Shown here: positions 23,331-34,285 of the stretch, piece by piece
Position numbering within the stretch: position 1 is the first letter of the stretch
How the letters are laid out: each line of letters begins with the position of its first letter
Assembly (NCBI RefSeq): GCF_958295425.1
Contig: NC_081143.1
Span: 25,502,586-25,566,585, forward strand
DNA: 64,000 nucleotides
Origin: Solea solea
Taxonomy: Eukaryota; Chordata; Actinopteri; Pleuronectiformes; Soleidae
Direction of reading: 5' to 3'
Made by a program: the position numbers and the translations under genes
The notes under the pieces: generated by a model
Seen by the model: only the letters and a program-made list of their open reading frames with translations
Database searches by the model: none
Told to the model about the DNA's origin: nothing

Positions 23331-25570
23331 TAGAATCCACTTTATTGGCCCAGTATGAGAGTATGTGTGTACTGTTTAAATGAGTTAAACTGTCAGTAAA
23401 ATGACTGAATAAAAGGGTTAGAGTTGAATACATTCTTGCATTTAATTATCTAAAAACTGCAAGACTAATGTTATTTATTTTGTTAAGTAGTTAATAAAAC
23501 ACATCAAACACTCTTTACATTCATATATCCATATTTATCTTGGACCATTGTCTTTTAATCATGTCATCTGCTGTTATTTGTTGGTGTGGGGAAACCACCT
23601 GTGAAACGTACGTGTGAAGAAGGAAATAGTTGGTGTTAAACCATCATGTTTCTTTTGTTTTTTTGAATTTTATGGTCACTAACGGACCAAAACTATTCAT
23701 AATAGTCCCTCCTTGCATTCTGCCACTGAAGCTCTCCCCATATAAGGAACCAACATAAGACAACAACCAACTGTCAATCCTGACCTGATCAAACTAGGTC
23801 TGTTGTTATTGTTCTGACTCCTAGAGTTACATACTGTACATTTAATTTATAATCGGGTCGTGATTGAGACTCTAATCTAAATAAGACACTGCCATCAAAA
23901 CAGAACTTTCTCTTCATCCAAATTTCATCATACTCTATAATATAATAATATCATTTTGCAATAATCAGGTTATGACACATACATGATTCTGATTATTGTC
24001 GTCACAATAAGTAGACATAACTGTATGCCCAGCCAAAGTTGCACTGTGTTGCTTTAAGGAGACAAATCTATGATATGGTATATAATACATATGATGCTCA
24101 AATCACTGTGTAGTTTTATATTTTGCACACTGGGTGGAGCTGTTGAGTTGGGTATTCCTGTTCATGTTCAGGTTGAATATGAAGTGCTGTTTGTAGTAGC
24201 ATTACAACCTGGTATTGATTACCAATATGGACTTTATCACTGCAATGATAAGTGGAATCAATAAAAGGCGTCCTAGCATGATAATGACAACTTCACCTTT
24301 ATAGCTTGTGTTTTATAGTTTTATTACTTTTTATTTTTATCTTTATTCTACTCCCTTACACTTGATTTTGAGTGATCTCTTCTTGTCTTTATTGTTTTTT
24401 TGCTTTGTCCTTTGCTTTGACATTTGGTAAGTTGTGTATCTTCGTCTTGTTTTGCTTCATCTCTCAAAGTGCTTTGTGTTTTTAAAACTGATATTATTGT
24501 TGATGTCGTTTTTATGATATGGCCCAACAAGCCCGTCAGCCAGATCCAACCCACATTACTCCCTCTGTGCCAAATGTCATAGAATACAGCCTCAGACTTG
24601 CCAGAGTTTCTCTCTTTTCAGTGGCGTGTGTGATGACTTCTGAGGTGTCCTCACGTGGGAGTGTTCCGTTCTTAATATTCTTTAAATGTCCAACCATGGC
24701 TCGCTTTCCTTCTTTTCAATTTCAAGAAAAGAATTGGAAGGTTTATTCTGATTACCAGCCGCATTGTTCAAAGCTTATTCAAATCTCATTCTATATAGAT
24801 CTGATTTGACAATTCCCATGTATGACTACAAGGTTCATGCATCTGAACGTGACTGCCTTCTCAAACTACATGCATGCACAGAAATACCATTTTGCAACAG
24901 AAAATGACATATTTGTGAGACCATTCTTTACTGAATTGAGACATAGATAAGATAAGTTGTGCCTTTTTATTAGAAATGGAAGCTATTGCTGCAAAAATTG
25001 TGAGAGAGTCGGCTTTAGAGGACAACACTCTCCTCCCGTGCCATGCTGCCAGTGCAGGTCCATGCCGAAAAACCACACAGATTCTGATATAACTCATTCA
25101 TGCTGCATGGTCACGTATCAGATATACACAGTGTATGATCGAGACAAACTCATTTGAAACCAGGAATTGATGATCTGGCTGCTGTGGCCACACAGTCCTG
25201 ACTCCTGAGTCTCCCCCACTATATACATATGTTCCTGAATAAAATGACAGCAGAGATTCAGGTTAAAGGAGCAGGTCCTCATGTATAAACATCACTGTAA
25301 GTCAAGGTAGATTGACACTTGAGCTTTGTCTGTGTCAAAAACACTCAGGAGTGTTACGACCAGGCCTCGGGGGGACGACAAGAGTGAGGAGGCTTTCTCC
25401 TCCCAACTCCCAAGAAACCACCAGCACAGAATGTCTGCTGGCAGTCTGGCTGTGAGCGCTTCAGAGGAACTTCTTGTGCGGGACCCATCAGCTCCCAGGA
25501 TCCACGTAGAGACTCGCACAAGTCATTCAATCTCACATGCAGACACGGAGTGAGTGAATATAGTTACGAA
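23331..25570. other. AT-rich intergenic sequence upstream of fam83f
   Basis: No supported gene or RNA. A LINE-tail-like phrase (aatccactttattggccc, 23334-23352) is the only familiar text. Confidence 0.5.
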
Positions 25571-25650
25571 GCTCCAGACGTCATGTGACTCAGTATGTAT
25601 GCGCCAGGACTTTGGCAGGAAAGGCTTCTGCAAAAGTGATCAATGCCTGT
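25571..25650 (+). mobile_element. Dispersed repeat copy 1 (partner at 55556-55650)
   Basis: The segment CCAGACGTCATGTGACTC followed by TTGGCAGGAAAGGCTTCTGC and CAAAAGTGATCAATGCCTG aligns with 55560-55635 (CCAGATGTCAGGTGACTC, then GGCAGGAGAAGCTTTTGC). The class is unknown. Confidence 0.45.
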
Positions 25651-25929
25651 GTGGGTTTCAGGCTGTCACGTCTCACTGCCGACTTTAAATCTTCGGAGAT
25701 TGAGCGTTTTTATCACAGAACTTGTCGGACTGAATATATCTCACCCTTATATCGCAAATACAGTATTTAGGCTCCGAGATTCAGGCGGAAGGCGGATGCA
25801 GTGGAGATGTGCAAGGATGGCAGAAGTGCGATTAAAGGGTATCCACAGCGGCGAAAGGTACAGCCTACCACGTCACAGTGAGGGCACCCAAGTTAGGAAC
25901 GGTGGAAATGAAAATGCCACAATGGTCGC

Positions 25930-26200
25930 TATAGGGCTAACACGACTGGACGAGGTTAGAAACGATGATGTCGGGTAATGGCCATGGGTCATGTGGAACG
26001 AAGGGGCCCAGATTACGAAGCGCATGTCAAAAACAAATAGATATAAAGGTGGACACGAAGAGGAAATGCTGCAGACTGAAGACGACTTGGCAAGAAGGCG
26101 TAAGGAACAATATAAACTTACTAAATCTGAAGCTCGAGGACGATGGAGAAATGGCCTCGTTTTGGATTCCAACGCTTGCATGACATCAGCTACCGGAGCT
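25930..26200 (+). pseudogene. Probable 3' end of a non-LTR retrotransposon, broken
   Basis: Frames give LTRLDEVRNDDV, then after a shift GHVERRGPDY, then TKRKCCRLKTTWQEGVRNNI. These correspond in order to the C-terminal block of RTE-like reverse transcriptases (TR.DR.RN, GH..RR, KR.RGRPK..W.D.V). Frameshifts and stops are present and the upstream domains are absent. Confidence 0.4.
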
Positions 26201-26863
26201 CTACACATTAACATTTAACATCTCTATTTAATTTAAACTTTTTGAATAACACTGTCGAGACGTACAGAGCCACCGCTTTCATCACAACGGTCGTCCGTGC
26301 AGCAGAATGTGGCTTCATGCCGCATTGAGCTGTACAAAGAACGCTGCAGAGCTGAACTGCACAGTGATGCAAATAATCTTGTTCCTCACAGCGTGTTGAT
26401 ATACTGAATGCCCGGTCACCTCCGTGACACTCATTTACATGAAAATACCACTGTCACTATAGACGCACGCTCTGAATTTGAATGTTTTTTTTCATAACGA
26501 GGTCCATTCATGGCTCAAACTCTTAAGTTTAAGTATTGTACAGCGAGTGTGTGTCAGGGCGTACTTCGAACATGTTCGTCCTGAACTGAACAAATCATTT
26601 CAGAGCGACAGCGGCTGACATTTTACAGCATTGTTTCACTGCCAAAGCCAGTTTGTCTATTTATTTATGTATTTTAAAAAAATTATAAATTGGAGGTTTT
26701 TATGCAAAGCAACTCAGGAGGTCATCAAACTTGCAAAGATACACACTGAGTTGAAAGGAAGAGAAAACAAAATGTTAAACATAAAATATGACCATGCAGC
26801 ATAATGCAAGAACTTACTCTCTAAATCCTTTACTTAGATTTAAATATATTCACATTTGCTGCA

Positions 26864-27255
26864 GGGACCACACGGCGGTGTAGTGGTTAGCACTCTCGCC
26901 TTGCAGCGAGAAGACCCGGGTTCGAGTCCCAGTTGGAACAAGGGCCTTTCTGCATGGAGTTTGCATGTTCTCCCCGTGTGTGCGTGGGTTCTCTCCGGGT
27001 TCTCTGGCTTCCTCCCACAGTCCAAAAAACGTGCAATGTGGGGATTAGGTAAATTGGACACCCTAAATTGACCATAGGAGTGAGTGTGAGAGTGAATGGT
27101 TGTTTGTCTCTGTCTGTGTGTGGCCCTGCGATGAACTGTCCAGGCGATCGGGCGATAGGGGGTGTACCCCGCCTATTGCCCGATGTAGCTGAGATTGGCA
27201 CAGCACCCTGGTACCCTGGTCCACTCTCTGGTGGAGGATAAAGCGGTAGACAAAT
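26864..27255 (+). mobile_element. Near-complete tRNA-derived SINE
   Basis: The tRNA-like head carries an A-box region (TAGTGGTTAGCACTCTCGCC) and a perfect B-box (GGTTCGAGTCC). A body follows with GTTTGCATGTTCTCCCCGTG and TCCTCCCACAGTCC, then a tail ending GGAGGATAAAGCGGTAGA. It is very similar to 60045-60414. A pol III promoter may be intact. It abuts an L2 relic. Confidence 0.9.
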
Positions 27256-27284
27256 GCTACTATACCACATTTAGTTTGAACTCT

Positions 27285-27925
27285 GGGCTCGACTATATGA
27301 CCTGAGTTTGTAGATCTCAGAGCTTTTTATTTACGAGGTTTATATTCTTTTATGTCATGAATGTTCTGGACCTAAACCATTTAGTGATTTGTAGACTAGC
27401 AGCAGACCTTTGTAGTCTATTCTATACAGTAAGTGTAAAGCTTTTAACCCTTTAACACCGAGCGTATCGCTGGCAACACGTTTGGGCAAGTGTAAAACTT
27501 ATATGCTCTGATCTTGTTGTTCTGGTTAAAACAAAAAGCTGCAGCTTTCTGAATGAGTTGCAGCTGTTAAATGTTTTTTTTGTTTTCCTGTTAGAATAGT
27601 CGAGATTAATGGAGATGGAGCCTTTGACCCTGGATATATTTAATCTGATAGAAGGCTGTTTTGGTGATTGGTTGAATGTCGAAGGTCAGATCTGAGTCTA
27701 TCGGCACACCAAGGATATGAACTTGGTCTTTGGTTCGTTTTCTTTGCAGTCCTCTTCTCTTATTGAATCAAAAACATGTGACCTCAGTTTTCTCCTTATT
27801 TAAATGGAGGAATATCCAATTATTTATGTGCTCTACACAACGGCTCTCGTCGCCTGGGGGCAGTGCAAGATATATCTGTGTGTCATCTGCATAACTATGA
27901 CAGTCAACGTTAGTCGGTGCAGATT
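27285..27925 (-). pseudogene. L2-type LINE reverse transcriptase relic
   Basis: The minus strand encodes SYADDTQIYLALPPGDES: the YADD motif (27882-27893) is the catalytic core of a reverse transcriptase. HINNWIFLHLNKEKTEV, then HILGVPIDSDLTF, and much later SLNGLGPEH follow, all in the L2/Maui order. Stops and frameshifts make it inactive. A piggyBac-like end (TTAACCCTTTAACACCGAGC, about 27444-27463) seems to interrupt it. Confidence 0.7.
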
Positions 27926-29235
27926 TAGTGACTTTTTTTGTGATTTTTGAGAGTTGTATTTTACCCTTGTGATGATAGCACTGCCACCACCTTCACCGCC
28001 GCTCTCTCTTGTCTAATCTGTCCCTCTCACATTCACTGTCACTGTCGGTGTCAGTGGTTGGTCTGACATGAACACTCAGCTCTTTGTGTTCACTGAAGGT
28101 TTGATCATGCAACTGATTTGGAAAAAGGCAGAGAAAGGAACATGAATCAGACTTAGCAATCAGTATCCTCACCATGGCAGGGTTGATGACTGGACTTTTT
28201 TTTGCATCTTGATAGCTGTTGCCAAGGTGACCTCCATCTGTATGTTATTGTTATTCAGCCTATTATGGTGCATCAGGAAAACCAGCTATGGGAGTAACCA
28301 GTCAAATTAGCTATTGGTGTCTTTGAGTGATTTGTGCTATGCTATTGTGACTGTGCTTAATGGCCTGAATGCATAAGCTATGCCTGTATCGTCTAGCTCC
28401 ATGACAGAGCCAGTAAAACCATTTTGAACAGGTGGAAATGACTTGTATGTGAAGCAATGCAGAGCTGCTGTAATGGGCCTGACTATGTGTTTGTCTCTCA
28501 TGTCGTAGGTGTGAGGAGAAGCATGCAAACTCTACTGTGAGTGAATGCAAACGTTATCCATGTCGTATGTCTCCCTTCAGTGTATGAGTGTAACCAGAGG
28601 TTTTTTTGCTGATGCAATTCATGGAAAATGATTTACATCAATATATAAACTTATTTGAGGACATCAAACTGTATGTTATATTTATTTATTGATTTAATAA
28701 CACCCTTAACCCTCAGTAACTATTTCCATTTGGTGTTTATGTTGCTTCCTTTTTTCTCCCGAGTGAGCTGGGGCTGTAACACTGTGACACGTAATATGAA
28801 ATGTGTCATATGTCACAGACGGCACCACTACTTTAAGACCATTACGGTCTCTGTTCAAAACAAACACTTGCAAATAAATTGCTACCTTTCCATCACTGCC
28901 GCTGTTGAATAATAAACATTGTCAGTTAAGTGCAGAGAACACGATTAAGTATGCAGATGTTTGTCTTGTGGTTATTCATGGCCTGGACATGCACTTTTCC
29001 TCCACTCAGAGAGTTCGTCACTATTTGAATAACTGCAAATCAAATGAAGAGAGCCGCCACAAGAGGAAATTGTATTATCCCTCTGAGAAACAATGCGTTG
29101 TGATAGCTATGAGAAATGCTTCTTGATAGCTGTCAAGAAATGATTAGTCTGTCAGCATTGAGTTGCAAAGATACTCTATAGCACACTGTCTAAACTTGCA
29201 AGCATGGTTTTTAGTGTTGCAACGTTTTCCTGCAC
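27926..29235. other. Intergenic sequence without recognisable features
   Basis: Mixed AT-rich text with short frames only. Nothing supportable. Confidence 0.5.
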
Positions 29236-29745
29236 TGAAAAAAGAAAATAGTTGGACCAATTTAAAAAAATATATATCTACTTATTAAGTTTATTAACTA
29301 ATTTTTTCAACTTAAGTTTTCAAGTTAGCCTAACACAATTGATTTAAGTCAGATATAGTCAAGAATTTGAAATTCCCAATGCTGTCACTCCACCATCCAC
29401 TATCTGTTAGTATTTGTTATTGATATTAATGACTGCTGATGACCTGTTTTGTACACTCTAAAGTTTATTTAAAAAAAAGAAACCTAACTCTGACTTGAAT
29501 AAGAATAGTAAAACAAATTATAACAAAACAATAAAGGAGACAAAATAAGTCTTATAATAATAAAATATAATAATTAAGTTGTATTAATGCAAATTCTTCT
29601 TCTTTCAAATTCATAACTATATCTGACTTAAATCAAGTGTGTTAGGCTAACTTGTAAACTTAAGTTGAAAAAACGCAATTAATTTGCGTGTTGTTAACAA
29701 CTGAAGTAATTTTTTTTAAGTTGGTCCAACTATTATATCAGAAAA
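29236..29745. mobile_element. Long-inverted-repeat (foldback) element
   Basis: Two arms of roughly 130-145 bp (about 29236-29371 and 29604-29745) are reverse complements at close to 90 percent by eye, sharing TTCAACTTAAGTTT, AAGTTAGCCTAACACA and GATTTAAGTCAGATATAGT. The ends carry TAGTTGGACCAA / TTGGTCCAACTA. The middle of about 230 bp is non-coding. Confidence 0.75.
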
Positions 29746-29813
29746 CTGAATGAGACCAACTCAGAATATTACATTACTTAAACTTCTACTCAAACACACT
29801 TTTAGAGTGATAG

Positions 29814-29940
29814 ACCTTCGGAGAACCTGAAGAAAACCCACACACACAAATGGGGAGACGTGCAAACTTCATGCAGAAAGGGTCTTGTTCCGACTGGCTC
29901 GTGAACCAGGGTCTTCTTACTGCAAAGGCAAAGAGTGCTG
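29814..29940 (-). mobile_element. SINE head fragment, reverse orientation
   Basis: The minus-strand text (TTGCATGAAGTTTGCACGTC equivalents, ACACACACAAATGGGGAGAC on plus) matches the 5' half of the 26864 SINE. The tail is missing. Confidence 0.6.
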
Positions 29941-29945
29941 GAGAA

Positions 29946-30730
29946 ACTCAAAAATGGTACATACATAAAAAAGGACAAAAAAATGAACAGATTACTCAAG
30001 TGGAAGCACCTTCTTTTCAGTGTTTCCATCGTATTTATCCAGGACAGTTAAGAGCATGGTATAAAAAAAAAAAAAAAATTATACACCAGCAACTCAAAAA
30101 CACATTCAAAACAAGTTCATAATTTTGGCGTTTTGGTGCCAATGTTGTGCCAAAGTGTGTGAATCCACTTTGCTTGTGCAGTTTGTGACAACACTCGATT
30201 GAAAGTGAATGAGAAGAAATTCAGGCGACGCCATCCCTGCGTACATTGAAATGGTCCCTCAACATTTAAGATCAAGCTCGACGCTCCATGTTCCTTTCAA
30301 ACTATAGGCACCAAGAAAGCAGCAGTGGAAGGTCTTCAATCTCACCTGCCCTCACATCGCTCTGTTGGAGGAGCAGAGTGAAGATCGGCACTCAACAGAA
30401 GGACTCAGACATTGACCTTGTTGTCGTGTCCTCGATTAAAGGGAAGAATTAACTCCAGCTCCTCTCATGGCTGATCCCGACCCCGCTGCGATACGGGCCT
30501 AAGTGAATAAGTGTAGGCTTCCACCACCACTCAGGGTTCTGGCCTTGATCCAGATCTGAGAGCCCACGTGTCTCAGGTCAATGAGGATACAGACCTCACC
30601 TTCCTTCACTGGACTCGTACATCACATGCTTGTACCAATGCGTCATACCTTATAACACTGATGGTGCCTTTGGGTTTAAACCGCATGTGTTATGAATGGA
30701 TGTGTGTGACCTGCAGGGTGGGAGAGACAC

Positions 30731-30766
<36 letters not shown>

Positions 30767-31100
30767 AAGTTCATCAAGTAAAGTGGATTTATGGAATTTC
30801 AGAAGATGCTGAAATATTTAATATTTAATTATTGATGATGGCTCAGCTAACTGCCTTTTCATCTAAACAGATCAATCTTTTTTAATTGTACATTTTCTTC
30901 ATTTTTCGACCACTCTTTAAACTAGCATGTGTGTTTTCTGAGACACAGCCAGCCACCTCAATATATAATATAGAGAAATAGATGTTGTCTTCTGCTTTGA
31001 AAAGTGAAGCCCAGGATGTAGGCGGGAAGTAAGCAAAAGAAAAAAAGAAATTTGTTTTTCAAGGAGAAGCCTTTAGGAAAATGGGCCTTATCCTCTTTGG
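29946..31100. other. Intergenic sequence with a (CA)n tract
   Basis: No supported gene. It contains an A16 run at about 30062-30077 and a (CA)n microsatellite at 30727-30766. Confidence 0.5.
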
Positions 31101-31104
31101 CTGT

Positions 31105-31230
31105 GTGATGGATTGGCGACCCATCCGGGGTGTACTCCACCTGTCGCCCAAGCAGGGATTGGCTCCAGCCCCTGGGGCTCTCATGTTGATTCAGTCAATG
31201 AGTGAGTGAGGGAGTGAGTGAGTGAGTGAG
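31105..31230 (+). mobile_element. SINE tail fragment with (GAGT)n microsatellite
   Basis: GATGGATTGGCGACCCATCC, GGTGTACTCCACCTGTCGCC and GGATTGGCTCCAGCCCC are the 3' portion of the tRNA-derived SINE. It ends in a GAGT tetranucleotide array (31198-31230), as such tails often do. Confidence 0.6.
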
Positions 31231-32255
31231 AATCACCTGTAAAAAAAACCCAAAACACTCAGATTATTAGAATGAACAAAGGAGATTGGTTAGTGACAGG
31301 TAAGCTATGTAGCAAATAAGTCGCTGCATAGTTGACTACCAGGTACCAGTACCAGGAACTACAGAATCTATATGCTAAATGAAAGTACCTGGTAATTTGT
31401 TGGGGGGGTTTTGGCACCAGAATGGGGGTTCTACCTGCTACTATCCCCGGAGCTTTGAAATAGTTCACAAGCCTCGTTGTGCTGCATCTGAGCAGCATGC
31501 AAAACTTCCTCACATTAAAAACCCAACAGTTCACCTGTTTTCACTTGGCTTTGTTACAATAGAGCTTGTGTCTTTGCAACAGCGGCATGACTTTATCTCC
31601 TTAATTGCTGTTTTTCCTGGAACCATGTTTTAGAAACTTGCCTACAGTTGGTCGTGCAACTCTGAAGTTTGACTTTTCTTTTTTTTCCTGTGACATTTTT
31701 TTTGCTTATTTCCGCCTCAGGGTGTTTGTGAAGACACCAGCCAGGCGCTTGGCAGGGAGCATCAAGACAGACCAGTCGGGTAGTGACAGACATGTACACC
31801 AGCCAGTCATCCCATGGAATCTAAATAAAGTCGTAAGTCTTGTGTGCAGAAGCTGCAGAATATGTGTGTCATTCGTTCTTTCCACGGATGGAACGGACAG
31901 GATTTTAACCACTAAGATCAAAAATAAACAACACACCAACCCTTGCTTTGTTCTTTGCAAATCTTTAATGATATTCTGCTCTGCTTTAAAACCTAAAATA
32001 TGTGTGTGACAGTTCACTGTATAGGTCAGTCTGCATAAAATGCTCCTCGCCATGGCAACAGTTCCCACGTGAGTCCTGCCTTTGTAAACAGAGCTGAATT
32101 GACCCTTATTTCAATACATGCATATTCATCTCATCTGGGTGACACAACAGGACGGGGAGTGGGTCAGGGTGGGAGGAGGCGGAGATGAAGGATGAGGGGA
32201 GGAAGGGAGGGACGCACACACTGTACGGACACGTGTAGGAGAAAAAAATGTCCAT

Positions 32256-32290
<35 letters not shown>

Positions 32291-33059
32291 CACACAGGCA
32301 CAGACAGACACACACACGGCCACCTGCCAAGTGAGTTTGAATAATTCAGCAGGACAGAGGTGTTACTGAGGGCAGTGGTGTGTGTGTGTGTGTGTGTGTG
32401 TGTGTGGAGTGTGGATTGTCAGTCTCACAGTAAAATACTACATCGCCCAGTCTTTCTTTTTCACACACTGTAAGACAACTTAATAATTGTGACTTGTGTG
32501 TTTCTAATTACATCCAGATGTCATTCTGAATAATTCAAAACACTCAAAAACACAGATTTTAGGAGTTGGCTTCGTTGCTAGACACAAATCCAGTGTTACC
32601 AATCAGTCCATTGAATGCGCGTGGGACAATTGGTCAAAAATAAACAAAAGAGGAGTTTGGTTAAGGTAATGAATGAAGATCCTTTGCAGAAAACACCAGT
32701 TTGATTATAGTGATTTAGCAAACGCCTGACTTTAGTGGGCTGACGTCATTGTGAAGGTAGAAATGTGTTTTTTTAAGTCTTGGTGGTGAGGATGCAAAAA
32801 TGTCTTCAGTCAGACAGACACATTTTCTTGTGGAAGCTTTTGACAAACCATTGGCTGCATTTGATATGTTCCAATATTGTCTAAAGTTGTGAATTTAGTT
32901 TTAGTGTTTCAACCACTTGAGTGATTTTGGCTGAAATAAGGTTGATGATAACCAGATGTTGCATTTTTGAATATTTAATTATATATATCTATATGTATAT
33001 ATGTATGTATGTATATACATTTAGTTTTACATATATTTAGATTGTAGTACTTGCCTGCT
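31231..33059. other. Intergenic sequence with CA/GT arrays
   Basis: No supported gene. Open frames around 31593-32068 have no domain. It contains the microsatellite pair described separately. Confidence 0.5.
32257..32406 (+). repeat. (CA)n and (TG)n arrays in inverted arrangement
   Basis: A CA array (32257-32288, impure to 32318) is followed about 60-90 bp later by a TG array (32377-32406). The two are reverse complements and could pair. Confidence 0.85.
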
Positions 33060-33125
33060 CCGGAACCTGCTGCTATAACAAGTGACTTTCCCCACTGGGA
33101 TCATTAAAATCCTAATCTAATCTAA
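33060..33125 (+). mobile_element. LINE 3' tail-like fragment
   Basis: TGACTTTCCCCACTGGGATC, then ATTAAAATCC, ends in a TAATC tandem (AATCTAATCTAATC). This is the form of a fish LINE 3' end. No coding part is present. Confidence 0.4.
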
Positions 33126-34117
33126 TCATGAATGTGATAAGGTTTAACACAAAAAAACACCTTGTGAGTTTAAGGAAAAAGATCATGATTTTTCCTCCGG
33201 TCAAATCAAAACCGCATTAAACTTTGCAAGTCTGGTCACTTTTCTGCATTTGTCTCCCTCTAGAGTATCGGAGTACATCATTTTATGACACCACCATAAA
33301 CATCCATTCATATATTATCCACTTTATCCTTGTTTCCTCTTCCTCACTTCCTCTGACAATGGTCTAAGCTGCTTTTTTTTTGCCGGCTCTGCCCTGATGA
33401 ATGTCTAAAAGAACGCTATTGCTCTCTTGATCTTATTAATGCTACATGGTGACGTGAAGCAACACATGTTTCTTTGCAAGGCTGGTTTTCCACTAACAGA
33501 CAGTAAGGGGAGTGTAAACAACCATTTAACCATCACAGTGAATCCAAGTTCAATTTGATTAAAAGTCCTGCATAGTTCTGCTTGAAGACACCTACAAAGG
33601 TTGGTCTTTACTCGGGCTTGAACTGTGAAACTCTTCAGGTCTGAGGGATGAATTTTGCCTCAAATCCTTCGATTTCACTTAGTGTACATTTGAGCTGCTT
33701 TCACGGTTGTGCTTAGAAAGTGCTGCGGTTTAAAAATGAGTGGAAACTGTTTAGTTCATGCACAGTTTCAGTCAGTGCACTGTACCAGGATTGGGCTTCC
33801 TCTTGGTTGGGCATCCGTCCAGCTCGCTCCATGGGAGAACAATGGCAGAGCTGATTTAGAGCAGTTTTACCAGTGATCATGTGTTAATAGTTAGTTTGTA
33901 GCCTTCATGTTGCCATGCAGTCTAAACTGTTGACATGAAGCCCATTTCTGCACCACTCATATACATTAAACTACTCGGATTATGAAATTCTTCTTCTCCT
34001 TCTTCTTCTTCTTCTTCTTAATAAGACTACCGACACATTGCCGAGCAGAAGTGACTTGTATCTGATTGTGTTGTTGTGATTCAGATCTCTGATCTTTCTT
34101 CATGACTTTGTGAATGA
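33126..34117. other. Intergenic sequence with (CTT)n
   Basis: No supported gene. It contains a CTT/TTC trinucleotide array at 33989-34019. Confidence 0.5.
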
Positions 34118-34285
34118 ATTTACTCTCACACTCACACGGTCAATTTAGAGTTTTTAATTTGCATAATCCTCATATCTGCATGTCTTTCAATTGTGGGGGG
34201 AAAACCAGAGAACCCGGAAAAAAAACCCACACACACACACGGGGAGAACATGCAAACTTCATGCAGAAAGACCCTTGTTCCCACA
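34118..34285 (-). mobile_element. SINE fragment, reverse orientation
   Basis: Plus-strand CACGGGGAGAACATGCAAAC followed by TTCATGCAGAAAGACCCTTG is the reverse complement of the SINE 5' core. It extends back to a diverged CACACGGTCAATTTAGAG. Confidence 0.65.

Noticed and set aside
26884..26938. tRNA gene
   Set aside because: It has A and B boxes but runs straight into a SINE body without an acceptor stem. The same applies to the copy at 60056-60106.
31259..31534. Possible inverted GTACCTGGTA element
   Set aside because: Scattered CCAGGTACC motifs are present, but no consistent ends or duplication could be traced.
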